This document shows, one piece after another, positions 1-6,440 of a stretch of 8,980 nt of DNA. This DNA is from an uncultured Rhizobiaceae group bacterium. Lineage in GTDB: Bacteria; Pseudomonadota; Alphaproteobacteria; Rhizobiales; Rhizobiaceae. Under the pieces are notes generated by a model. It did not search any database. It saw nothing but the letters and a program-made list of their open reading frames with translations, and was not told where the DNA came from. Within the stretch, counting starts at the first letter, position 1, and each line of letters begins with the position of its first letter. Both the position numbers and the translations under genes were made by a program. The stretch is taken from the NCBI GenBank assembly GCA_937923355.1, contig CALAIO010000079.1, forward strand, positions 1-8,980, written 5' to 3'.

Positions 1-387
1 GCAATTATTAATCTCTGCACCCACTGGCTTGTTCTCTGGCGGTACACATCGGACAGCATTAGTAATTGCAGATTGATTAAGCTCAAGACTGTCGTTTGGA
101 TCGGCGCCATAGACGCCAGTTGCAAAGCCAAATTTCAAAAGCGTTGCGTATAAAAGATCACCAGCCCAATCGCCTGTAAAAGGTCGCCCGGTTCGGTTTG
201 CCCCGCGCATTCCGGGTGCAAGCCCAATGATTAAAAGCTTAACATCCGCATCGCCTTTTGAAGAAACCCAGGTATCAACTGGTGCGTTATGCCAATCAGG
301 TTCTTTAATGCGTTGCGTATCAATAAAGGTTTTCAGGCGCGGGCATATGTTGCAGTCGCGGTCTGGATCAACTTTTGTAAAGGGCAT
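1..387 (-). CDS. Uracil-DNA glycosylase, family 5 (UDGb type), C-terminus cut off by window edge
   Basis: The 129 visible residues read as the N-terminal part of an iron-sulfur uracil-DNA glycosylase, which removes uracil and some other deaminated bases from DNA to start base excision repair. The active-site motif GLAPGMRGANRTGR (residues 55-68), followed by FTGDWAGDLLY (70-80), matches family 5 rather than family 4, whose motif is GEAPG with an acidic residue. Family 5 lacks that polar catalytic residue. Four cysteines suited to a 4Fe-4S cluster are visible: C12 and C15 (DCNICPR), C114 (AVRCVPPENKP) and C129 as the last codon in view. The C-terminal half, including the second active-site motif, lies outside the window. 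The ATG shares its A with the TGA of the upstream NYN gene, so translation is probably coupled. Family assignment is firm; substrate range is inferred from the family. Confidence 0.9.
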   Translation of the reverse strand, partial: MPFTKVDPDRDCNICPRLKTFIDTQRIKEPDWHNAPVDTWVSSKGDADVKLLIIGLAPGMRGANRTGRPFTGDWAGDLLYATLLKFGFATGVYGADPNDSLELNQSAITNAVRCVPPENKPVGAEINNC

Positions 388-977
388 CAATAATCATCAT
401 CATAATCATCATCATCCATTTCAGAATCTGTATCATAATGTGGTTTTTCAGATGGGTCTCTACCTATTTCACTTTTCAAACTGGTAAGTTCAACAAAATT
501 ATCCGCTTGTCTGCGTAAATCATCTGCAATCATCGCAGGATTTGTCTGTGTCGTTGAAATAACAGTAACTTTTCGCCCTTTTCTCTGAAGAGCTTCCACG
601 AGATATCGAAAATCACCGTCCCCAGAAAAGAGCACCATGTGATCGACGGTATTTGAAAGTTCCATGGCATCCACGGCTAATTCCATGTCCATATTGCCTT
701 TTACTTTGCGCCTACCAGAAGCGTCTGTGAATTCTTTTGTTGGCTTTGTAATGACGCGGTACCCATTGTAATCCAGCCAATCAATTAATGGGCGGATGGA
801 TGAATACTCCTGATCTTCTATGAGCGCTGTATAGTAATATGCCCGTAACAGATATCCCTGCTCATGGAAAAAACTAAGCATCTTCTTGTAATCAATATCA
901 AAGCCAAGTGCTCTTGAAGTTGCGTATAAGTTTGCTCCATCAATAAAAAGAGCAATTTTTTCGCGCTGGTCAAACAT
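387..977 (-). CDS. NYN/LabA-like (DUF88) PIN-fold ribonuclease-like protein with acidic tail
   Basis: This 196-residue protein is a stand-alone NYN domain, a PIN-like fold usually linked to metal-dependent RNA cleavage. The expected acidic residues are present: D13 in FIDGANLY, D97 in KGNMDMELAVD, and D120 and D122 in LFSGDGDFRYLVEAL. The fold runs from about residue 7 to 167. The remainder is a hydrophilic tail ending in DDDDYDDDY, encoded by a GAT-rich repeat. There is no signal peptide or membrane segment, so it should be cytoplasmic. The start at 977 is the only sensible one, placing FIDGAN near the N-terminus as in relatives, although the preceding bases give only a weak ribosome site (GGGT). 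It overlaps the downstream glycosylase gene by one base. The RNA target is unknown; ribonuclease activity is inferred from the conserved acids, not shown. Confidence 0.88.
   Translation of the reverse strand: MFDQREKIALFIDGANLYATSRALGFDIDYKKMLSFFHEQGYLLRAYYYTALIEDQEYSSIRPLIDWLDYNGYRVITKPTKEFTDASGRRKVKGNMDMELAVDAMELSNTVDHMVLFSGDGDFRYLVEALQRKGRKVTVISTTQTNPAMIADDLRRQADNFVELTSLKSEIGRDPSEKPHYDTDSEMDDDDYDDDY
390..416 (-). repeat. GAT trinucleotide repeat encoding the acidic NYN tail
   Basis: Seven GAT codons interrupted by one TAT, and closed by a second TAT, encode DDDDYDDDY directly before the stop codon. On the plus strand this appears as an ATC-rich run. The period of three keeps the frame if copies are gained or lost. 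The repeat abuts the TGATG stop/start junction with the glycosylase gene. Confidence 0.8.
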
Positions 978-996
978 TATATACTACCCGTAAAAA

Positions 997-1002
997 ATTA
1001 TA
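997..1002 (-). promoter_or_regulatory. Candidate -10 box for the NYN-UDG transcription unit
   Basis: Read on the minus strand, this is a perfect TATAAT, 19 bases upstream of the NYN start codon, in very AT-rich DNA. No good -35 element lies 16-18 bases further upstream. A transcript starting about seven bases downstream would have a very short leader. The call rests on the -10 match and position only; AT-rich DNA makes a chance match plausible. Confidence 0.35.
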
Positions 1003-1158
1003 TTTAAGATTTAAATTAAGTATTTTTCGCATCGTGCTAACTGTGTAGCGCTATGTAATATGAAATGCTTCTAACAATACTTCACATAATGCGGAGTGGC
1101 CGGGAATCAATATAAAATCCTTTTGGAAGCCTATGACATGGATGTCGTAAGAATTTTC

Positions 1159-1187
1159 TTGAAATCCTTCCTGATTAACGTTAGATA
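1159..1187 (+). promoter_or_regulatory. Candidate sigma-70 type promoter for rpoZ
   Basis: TTGAAA at 1159-1164 (five of six matches to TTGACA) is followed after 17 bases by TAGATA at 1182-1187, a weak -10 box. The position fits a short leader to the rpoZ ATG at 1221, which carries a good ribosome site (GAGGG, 1209-1213, seven bases before the ATG). The -35 is good but the -10 is poor, so this is a candidate only. Confidence 0.4.
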
Positions 1188-1220
1188 CAACCAAATTCCC
1201 AGAAATATGAGGGCTATATT

Positions 1221-1640
1221 ATGGCACGAGTTACAGTCGAAGATTGCGTCGACAAGATTGAAAACCGTTTTGAGCTAGTGCTTCTAGCTGGCCACCGTGC
1301 ACGTCAAATTTCAAGTGGCGGCGAAATTACTGTGCCACGTGATAACGACAAAAACCCTGTTGTTGCACTTCGTGAAATTGCAGACGAGACACTTTCACCA
1401 GGTGATTTGGAAGAAGATCTAATTCACTCATTACAAAAGCAAGTTGAAGTTGACGAGCCAGAAGGTGAAATCATTGAAGCACCTGCGCTTCCTGAAGTTG
1501 ATGAAATGCCCGAGCCAGTGATGATGTCAGACACACCTGATACAGCTGAGCCGGAAGTTACATTCGACAGTCTTTCTGAAGATGAGCTTCTTGCTGGCAT
1601 CGAAGGCCTTGTGCCACCAGAGAAAAACGACGATTACTAG
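1221..1640 (+). CDS. rpoZ: DNA-directed RNA polymerase subunit omega
   Basis: Omega is the small subunit that helps beta-prime fold and assemble into core RNA polymerase; in some bacteria it also forms part of a (p)ppGpp binding site. The N-terminal 60 or so residues carry the family signature: [29 protein letters not shown] at the start, then [18 protein letters not shown] (residues 39-56). Residues 60-139 are a long acidic, proline-containing tail ending in NDDY, which makes the protein 139 residues rather than about 90 as in gammaproteobacteria; long tails of this kind are usual in Rhizobiales. The ATG has a clear ribosome site seven bases upstream. It lies 115 bases before rsh, an arrangement recalling rpoZ-spoT of E. 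coli, but here a terminator-like hairpin lies between them. Confidence 0.96.
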   Translation: MARVTVEDCVDKIENRFELVLLAGHRARQISSGGEITVPRDNDKNPVVALREIADETLSPGDLEEDLIHSLQKQVEVDEPEGEIIEAPALPEVDEMPEPVMMSDTPDTAEPEVTFDSLSEDELLAGIEGLVPPEKNDDY

Positions 1641-1680
1641 GTCGTGAGCCTAGGTTTTTCTCATAATTTTTTTTCTTTTC
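1620..1680 (+). terminator. Probable intrinsic terminator after rpoZ
   Basis: A nine-base arm GAGAAAAAC (1620-1628) pairs exactly with GTTTTTCTC (1654-1662), and inside it CTAGG (1637-1641) pairs with CCTAG (1649-1653). The structure is followed by a T-rich run at 1667-1679 (eight T, then C, then four T). The left arm and the stop codon lie in the end of rpoZ. The outer stem is AU-rich and the inner one short, so termination may be only partial, leaving some read-through into rsh. Confidence 0.6.
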
Positions 1681-1682
1681 TG

Positions 1683-1735
1683 ACATCCAGCAGGTTTAAA
1701 ACCCTCGCTGGATGTTTCATATTGAGTGTATGAAA
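1683..1735 (+). promoter_or_regulatory. Structured leader in front of rsh (two stem-loops)
   Basis: ACATCCAGC (1683-1691) pairs perfectly with GCTGGATGT (1707-1715), and inside the loop GGTTT/AAACC can extend the pairing. Directly after it, TTTCAT (1715-1720) can pair with ATGAAA (1730-1735). The rsh ribosome site AGGTGA (1741-1746) follows immediately. The first hairpin lacks a downstream T-run, so on the plus strand it is not a classic terminator. It may stabilise the messenger end or modulate rsh translation; that role is inference. No convincing separate rsh promoter was found here. Confidence 0.45.
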
Positions 1736-1755
1736 ATTTCAGGTGACCAAACCCT

Positions 1756-3894
1756 ATGATGCGCCAATATGAACTCGTCGAACGAGTTGCAAACTATATT
1801 GATAATCCAAACGAAGCATTGCTTAATCAGGCCTATGTTTATGCTATGCAAAAACATGGCGAACAAAAACGTGCAAGCGGTGATCCCTATTTTTCTCATC
1901 CGCTGGAAGTTGCGGCAATTCTCACAGATTTGCATTTGGATGAAGAGACAATCGCAGTCGCACTTCTGCATGACACGATCGAAGATACTGACGCAACGCG
2001 TCGCGAGATTGACGATCTTTTCGGCGAGAGAATCGGTCACCTTGTTGAAGGACTAACCAAACTTAAAAGACTAGATTTGGTAACCCCGCAGGCAAAGCAG
2101 GCTGAAAATTTGCGCCGTTTATTGCTTGCAATTTCAGATGATATCCGCGTTCTACTGGTGAAGCTTTCAGACCGTCTTCACAACATGAGAACTTTGGGCG
2201 CCATGCGTCCTGACAAATGCAAGCGCATTGCAACTGAGACCATGGAAATTTATGCACCTCTGGCAGGCCGCATTGGCATGCAGGATTTGCGTGACGAACT
2301 GGAAGAGCTTTCTTTTAAGTATATCAATCCGGAAGCCTATGAAGCCGTCATTGGCCACTTGGAAGAGCTGGCAGAAAAGAACAAGTCACTGACCATTGAG
2401 ATTTCAAAAAACCTCGAAGCCAAACTTGTCGAAGCGGGTATAAAGGCAAGGGTTTCCAGCAGGCAGAAAAAGCCTTACTCGGTCTTTCGGAAAATGGAGA
2501 GCAAGGGTCTTACCTTTGAACAACTCTCCGATATTTATGGGTTTAGATTAATCGTCAACAGTGAAGAGGACTGCTACCGTGCGCTTGGATTTGTACACAT
2601 GGAATGGGCGATGGTTCCAGGTCGTTTTAAAGACTATATTTCTGTTCCCAAACAGAATGATTATCAATCGATACACACCACGGTTGTAGGGCCTGCAAGA
2701 CAGCGTGTGGAACTGCAAATCAGAACAGAAACAATGCACCGGGTTGCAGAATATGGCATAGCAGCCCACCCAACCTATAAGGATGGTGTTGAGAATGTTT
2801 TAGAAAGCAATGCTTATGAAAGTCTGAGAAAGACAATTGAGCAACTTGCAGAAGGCGATAACCCAGAAGAATTTCTTGAGCATACCAAGCTTGAATTATT
2901 CCTGGATCAGGTTTTCTGTTTTACGCCAAAAGGACGCATTATAGCACTTCCAAAAGGCGCAACCCCTGTTGATTTTGCTTATGCAGTACACACCGATATT
3001 GGCAACAGCTGTATCGGGTGTAAGCTCAACGGTAAGATCATGCCGGTGATTACAGAACTTCAAAACGGCGATGAAGTAGATATCATCCGATCAGCTCAAC
3101 AAAGCCCGCCGGCTGCATGGGAATCAGTTGTTGCAACCGGTAAGGCGCGATCATCAATCAGAAGAGCAAGCAGGCAAGCCGTTCGAAAACAATACTCTAC
3201 TTTGGGCGCACGTATACTGGAGCGCAACTTCGAGAAGGCAGATAAAGTTTATAATTTAGATCTTCTACAAGCAGCCTTGCCAAGATTGGCAAGGCAATCA
3301 GTTGAAGATGTGCTAGCTGAAGTCGGTCGAAACGAAATGCCTGCTGCAAATGTAATTTTGGCAATCTATCCTGATTATACGACAGAAGAAGTAAAGTCTG
3401 ATAACTCCAGTAACCTAAGCGATAATCAGGAAAAAGATTCCGATAGGATACCCATCAGAGGCATCAACAGTGATTTGCCAGTGACCTTTTCAAAAGATGG
3501 TGGTGCCGTACCAGGTGATAATATTGTTGGTATTCTAGTTCCAGGCGAGGGCATTACTATTTATCCTTCCCAATCAAAGGCATTGGCTCGTCTGCGAGAT
3601 GATGGCGCAGAACTGCTTGATGTAAGATGGGATATTGATGAAAAAAATCTGGAAAGATTTCCTGCTCGTATTCGTATTCTTGTCGACAATAAACCTGGTA
3701 CCCTTGCGATGGTGGCCGACGTAATTGCACAAAATGACGGCAATATCCAAAACCTCAACATGAAAGTTCTAGTGGATGAATTCATGGAGATGGAAATAGA
3801 TATTGATGTTTGGGGGCTTAGTCATTTAACCCAAATTATAAAACAATTAAGTGAAAAATCCATCACAACCAAGGTTGATAGGATAACGGGATAA
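1756..3894 (+). CDS. rsh: Bifunctional (p)ppGpp synthetase/hydrolase (Rel/SpoT family)
   Basis: This 712-residue protein makes and degrades the stringent-response alarmone (p)ppGpp in the cytoplasm, in association with ribosomes. The N-terminal HD hydrolase domain has R39, H48, H72-D73 (LLHDTIED) and D139 (LSDRLHN), so hydrolysis looks intact. The synthetase domain has R236, K238 and K246 (RQKKPYSVFRKM), D259 (DIYGFRLIV) and E319/Q321 (VELQIRTETMHR), so synthesis also looks intact. The R290-F-K-D293 motif is the form found in bifunctional enzymes; monofunctional RelA has an ExDD form. A TGS domain spans about 385-446, and an ACT domain about 638-711. The conserved Cys-Cys-His segment of the zinc-finger region is replaced by DGGAVPGD (581-588). 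The ATG at 1756 follows AGGTGA by nine bases; a second ATG at 1759 is equally possible. It is followed ten bases later by pyrE. Confidence 0.97.
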   Translation: MMRQYELVERVANYIDNPNEALLNQAYVYAMQKHGEQKRASGDPYFSHPLEVAAILTDLHLDEETIAVALLHDTIEDTDATRREIDDLFGERIGHLVEGLTKLKRLDLVTPQAKQAENLRRLLLAISDDIRVLLVKLSDRLHNMRTLGAMRPDKCKRIATETMEIYAPLAGRIGMQDLRDELEELSFKYINPEAYEAVIGHLEELAEKNKSLTIEISKNLEAKLVEAGIKARVSSRQKKPYSVFRKMESKGLTFEQLSDIYGFRLIVNSEEDCYRALGFVHMEWAMVPGRFKDYISVPKQNDYQSIHTTVVGPARQRVELQIRTETMHRVAEYGIAAHPTYKDGVENVLESNAYESLRKTIEQLAEGDNPEEFLEHTKLELFLDQVFCFTPKGRIIALPKGATPVDFAYAVHTDIGNSCIGCKLNGKIMPVITELQNGDEVDIIRSAQQSPPAAWESVVATGKARSSIRRASRQAVRKQYSTLGARILERNFEKADKVYNLDLLQAALPRLARQSVEDVLAEVGRNEMPAANVILAIYPDYTTEEVKSDNSSNLSDNQEKDSDRIPIRGINSDLPVTFSKDGGAVPGDNIVGILVPGEGITIYPSQSKALARLRDDGAELLDVRWDIDEKNLERFPARIRILVDNKPGTLAMVADVIAQNDGNIQNLNMKVLVDEFMEMEIDIDVWGLSHLTQIIKQLSEKSITTKVDRITG
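3274..3295. repeat. Perfect 22-base palindrome inside rsh
   Basis: GCCTTGCCAA (3274-3283) and TTGGCAAGGC (3286-3295) are exact reverse complements separated by two bases (GA). It lies in the coding part for the linker after the TGS domain (ALPRLARQ). As RNA it would form a stable hairpin, though the two-base gap forces part of the stem to open for the loop. Function unknown; no second copy was noticed in the window. Confidence 0.7.
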
Positions 3895-3904
3895 AGAGGC
3901 GATA

Positions 3905-4483
3905 ATGCAAACTGAAGATGTGCTTGAAATTTTTCGTGAATGTGGTGCCATGCTAGAAGGTCACTTTGTTCTGACATCTGGTTTGCATAGTCCGGTCTTT
4001 TTGCAGAAGGCGCGCGTCTTCATGCACGCTGATAAAACTGAAATTCTTTGTAAGGCACTGGCTGAACGCGTTTCAAAAGCCTGTCCTGATGGTATTGATT
4101 ATGTCGTAGGTCCTGCAGTGGGCGGAATAATACCTGCCTTTGAAACATCAAAACACCTTGGTGTGCCAAATGTTTGGGTTGAGCGAGAAGAAGGTGTCTT
4201 TAAGCTACGTCGTTTTGAAATCGAAAAAGGCGCTCGCGTCGTCATTATCGAAGACATTGTCACAACGGGTCTTTCAATTCGTGAAACGGTTCAATCTCTA
4301 AAAGACATTGATGCAGAAGTTTTGGCCGCTGCTTGTCTGGTAGACCGTTCTGCTGGCAAATCTGATGTGGGCGTTCCTCTCATTGCATTAGCTGAATATG
4401 AAGTGCCAGCTTATGCTGCAGATAATCTGCCTCCAGAGCTGGCCAATATACCAGCGGTTAAACCGGGTAGTAGAAATCTTTAA
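3905..4483 (+). CDS. pyrE: Orotate phosphoribosyltransferase
   Basis: PyrE joins orotate to PRPP to make orotidine 5'-phosphate in de novo pyrimidine synthesis. The PRPP-binding loop is seen as VVIIEDIVTTGLSI (112-125), with acidic E116-D117, and the substrate side as TSGLHSPVFLQKARVFM (24-40) and VVGPAVGGIIPAFE (67-80). At 192 residues it belongs to the short form common in Alphaproteobacteria. The start is supported by AGAGG (3895-3899), five bases before the ATG. Only ten bases separate it from rsh, so the two are probably cotranscribed, which would link a nucleotide-synthesis gene to the stringent-response gene on one message. The C-terminal end is complete. No clear terminator follows: the 104 bases to the next gene contain only short imperfect inverted repeats. 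Confidence 0.95.
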   Translation: MQTEDVLEIFRECGAMLEGHFVLTSGLHSPVFLQKARVFMHADKTEILCKALAERVSKACPDGIDYVVGPAVGGIIPAFETSKHLGVPNVWVEREEGVFKLRRFEIEKGARVVIIEDIVTTGLSIRETVQSLKDIDAEVLAAACLVDRSAGKSDVGVPLIALAEYEVPAYAADNLPPELANIPAVKPGSRNL

Positions 4484-4587
4484 TTTTGTTCCATAAATAT
4501 TACATACTTAAATAAGATGTTAAGTGCTCTGTATTAGGGTGTTTGAAACTAGGTACTTAGCCCAACACGAGCGATACTTTTAGAAAC

Positions 4588-5184
4588 ATGCTTTTTGGTA
4601 GAAAAAAACCCAAAACCTGGGGCGAGACAATCAGGCTTTCGCTATGGCCACGCCATAGTTGGTCTCGTTCTGCCAAATATGTTTCAAAACGTGTCTTGCG
4701 CCTTACCGCTTCACCGCACGCAATTTCTGCTGGTGTTGCAGCGGGGGTATTCGCTTCCTTCACACCTTTGCTTGGGCTTCATTTTATCATTGCATTTGTG
4801 GTTGCTTATATTATCGCTGGTAATTTTCTGGCGGCTGCATCAGGCACTTTTTTTGGTAATCCGATCACTTTTCCGTTTATTTGGGCGTCCACCTACAACC
4901 TAGGCAATTTCATTCTGTCAGGTGAAACGCCAGAAGAAACTGGCCAAGATGCACCTGGGTTAGAAGGCGTCAGTTTTTTTGAAAACGGCATTTGGGGCAT
5001 TTGGGATGCCATTTTAGGCATTTGGGATCCTATTGTAAAACCCATGTTAATCGGTGGTATTCCCCTTGGTATTTGTTTCGGCATTGCTGGCTATATTGTA
5101 ACGCGCTGGGCAGCTGGCATTTTCAATGCAGCCAGAAAAAAGCGCATTGCAAAAAAAGCACAAAAATCCACTTCAAATTTGTAA
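4588..5184 (+). CDS. DUF2062 family membrane protein
   Basis: This 198-residue protein is recognised as DUF2062 by the segment ASPHAISAGVAAGVFASFTPLLGLHF (41-66) and the following GNPITFPFIWASTYNLG (90-106). It has a basic N-terminus (MLFGRKKPKTW), hydrophobic segments at roughly 45-86, 92-112 and 153-177, and a lysine-rich C-terminus, so it should be an inner-membrane protein. Its biochemical role is not established. A tryptophan-rich stretch GIWGIWDAILGIWDPI (134-149) sits between the second and last hydrophobic regions and is encoded by a repeated ten-base word. The ATG at 4588 has no good ribosome site upstream, but the reading frame and the family N-terminus support it. Its own promoter was not evident, nor was a terminator after pyrE, so it may be expressed by read-through. 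Confidence 0.85.
   Translation: MLFGRKKPKTWGETIRLSLWPRHSWSRSAKYVSKRVLRLTASPHAISAGVAAGVFASFTPLLGLHFIIAFVVAYIIAGNFLAAASGTFFGNPITFPFIWASTYNLGNFILSGETPEETGQDAPGLEGVSFFENGIWGIWDAILGIWDPIVKPMLIGGIPLGICFGIAGYIVTRWAAGIFNAARKKRIAKKAQKSTSNL
4987..5026 (+). repeat. Three in-frame copies of GGCATTTGGG in the DUF2062 gene
   Basis: The word GGCATTTGGG occurs at 4987-4996, 4996-5005 and 5017-5026; the last two extend to GGCATTTGGGAT. Spacings of 9 and 21 bases are multiples of three, so each copy encodes GIW followed by G or D. This looks like a small internal duplication that expanded the loop between membrane segments. Confidence 0.75.
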
Positions 5185-5251
5185 TTCTCGGTTATAGCCC
5201 ATATGTTCTTCTAATAAGAAAACAGAACAAACATCAGGCAACTTCAATCTC

Positions 5252-5656
5252 ATGATTATCGGTCTTGGTAGTGATTTAATCGACATTCGCAGAATAGAAA
5301 ATTCGCTTGCCCGTCATGGGGATCGCTTTGTAAATCGCATTTTCACCGATGTCGAAAAGGCGAAATCTGAAAAGCGTAGAAATCGAGCTGCATCTTACGC
5401 TAAACGGTTTGCTGCAAAAGAAGCCTGCTGCAAGGCATTGGGTACAGGCATATCAAACGGTGTTTTCTGGCGTGATATGGGTGTTGTGAACGATAAAAAT
5501 GGCAAGCCGACCATGAAGTTGACAAATGGCGCTGCAAAAAGGCTTGCGGAAATCATACCCAATGGCTACGAACCTCATGTACATGTAACGATTACAGATG
5601 ATTTTCCCCTGGCGCAGGCTTTTGTTATTATAGAGGCGTTGCAGCAGGGTTCTTAA
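5252..5656 (+). CDS. acpS: Holo-[acyl-carrier-protein] synthase
   Basis: AcpS moves the 4'-phosphopantetheine group from coenzyme A to a serine of apo-ACP, activating it for fatty acid synthesis. The 134 residues begin with [16 protein letters not shown], where D8 is a metal ligand, and the second ligand E57 lies in [17 protein letters not shown] (51-67). Length is normal for the group I, trimer-forming enzymes. The ATG fits the family N-terminus exactly, but the ribosome site is weak (AGG 14 bases upstream). It opens the tight acpS-lepB-rnc-era-recO run. In E. coli acpS lies at the far end of the rnc operon next to pdxJ; here it lies at the front and pdxJ is absent. A short inverted repeat TGTTCT/AGAACA (5204-5209, 5224-5229) lies in the 67-base gap upstream, with no T-run. 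Confidence 0.95.
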   Translation: MIIGLGSDLIDIRRIENSLARHGDRFVNRIFTDVEKAKSEKRRNRAASYAKRFAAKEACCKALGTGISNGVFWRDMGVVNDKNGKPTMKLTNGAAKRLAEIIPNGYEPHVHVTITDDFPLAQAFVIIEALQQGS

Positions 5657-5669
5657 AATTACTATTGAA

Positions 5670-6437
5670 GTGGATAATTCTTTGTCAGAAGAGCCAATTA
5701 AAGAAGAGAGCAAGGAAACTGCTAAGCAAGAAGGTGGCGCCATTGGTGAAACGCTGTCTGTCGTCGTTCAGGCTTTGATTTTAGCTGTCATTTTGCGCAC
5801 ACTTCTCTTTCAGCCCTTTAGCATTCCATCCGGTTCTATGAAAGATACACTGCTCGTGGGGGATTATCTTTTCGTTTCCAAGTTCAGTTATGGCTATTCA
5901 AAATATTCTCTTCCTTTCTCGCCAGATTTGTTTGATGGACGCATATGGTCTGCAGAGCCAGAGCGCGGCGATGTTGCCGTTTTCAAGTTTCCACCCAATC
6001 CGTCAATTGATTACATCAAACGTGTTGTTGGCCTGCCAGGTGAAAAAATCCAGATGATTGATGGCATACTGCACATCAATGGTACTCCTGTAAAACGTGA
6101 GCGTGCGGGTCTGTTTACAGATGATGAAACAGGTCAAATTGTACAAAGTTACAAGGAAACCCTACCAAATGGTGTCACTTACAGCACGCTGGATTTAAAC
6201 GTCAGTAGCACAGACAATACGCGCGTTTTTGAAGTGCCAGAAGGTCATTATTTCATGATGGGCGACAATCGTGATAATTCTTCAGATAGCCGATTAAGCG
6301 CCGGTTTCGTTCCTCTGGAAAATTTTGTTGGTAAGGCGCAGGTTGTTTTCTTTTCAATTCGTAATGAGAAACATCCTTTGGCTGTTTGGGAATGGCCTGA
6401 GAATCTGAGGCTTGGCCGCTTCTTCACTGGGCTTTAA
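5670..6437 (+). CDS. lepB: Signal peptidase I
   Basis: LepB cleaves signal peptides from exported proteins at the outer face of the inner membrane. After a charged 25-residue N-terminus there is one membrane segment (about 27-45), then the nucleophile S56 in FSIPSGSMKDTLLVGD, and the general-base K117 in DYIKRVVGLPG. The family box GDNRDNSSDSR is at 198-208. The length of 255 residues and single membrane anchor are typical of rhizobial LepB, shorter than the E. coli enzyme. The start is GTG at 5670, 13 bases after acpS; no good ribosome site precedes it. A TTG at 5682 with GAAGTGGA upstream is an alternative that would remove only four residues. It is probably translated from the same message as acpS and rnc. 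Confidence 0.96.
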   Translation: MDNSLSEEPIKEESKETAKQEGGAIGETLSVVVQALILAVILRTLLFQPFSIPSGSMKDTLLVGDYLFVSKFSYGYSKYSLPFSPDLFDGRIWSAEPERGDVAVFKFPPNPSIDYIKRVVGLPGEKIQMIDGILHINGTPVKRERAGLFTDDETGQIVQSYKETLPNGVTYSTLDLNVSSTDNTRVFEVPEGHYFMMGDNRDNSSDSRLSAGFVPLENFVGKAQVVFFSIRNEKHPLAVWEWPENLRLGRFFTGL

Positions 6438-6440
6438 TTT

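Noticed and set aside
227..487. Plus-strand open frame with a His/Asn-rich stretch (HHHHNHHHP-like)
   Set aside because: It is antisense to the glycosylase and NYN genes; the His-rich run is the reverse reading of the GAT repeat.
1091..1115. GCGGAGTGGCCGGGA looked like the 5' end of a tRNA-Leu or tRNA-Ser
   Set aside because: No anticodon arm, no T-loop (GGTTCGA-type) and no matching acceptor strand follow within 100 bases.
1096..1278. Small plus-strand open frame of 60 codons overlapping the start of rpoZ
   Set aside because: It runs out of frame into rpoZ, has no ribosome site, and its translation resembles no known family; the region is better explained as promoter and leader.
1717..2040. 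Minus-strand open frame of 107 codons over the start of rsh
   Set aside because: Antisense shadow of a well-supported gene with no family resemblance.
4484..4587. Possible terminator or promoter between pyrE and the DUF2062 gene
   Set aside because: ACTTAA/TTAAGT (4506-4511, 4520-4525) has no GC content or T-run, and TTGAAA at 4543 has no -10 box at proper spacing.
5204..5229. Inverted repeat TGTTCT/AGAACA upstream of acpS as a terminator
   Set aside because: Six-base AT-rich stem with a 14-base loop and no T-run after it; more likely chance.
5519..5547. Exact TTGACA inside acpS as an internal promoter for lepB
   Set aside because: No -10-like hexamer occurs 16-18 bases downstream.
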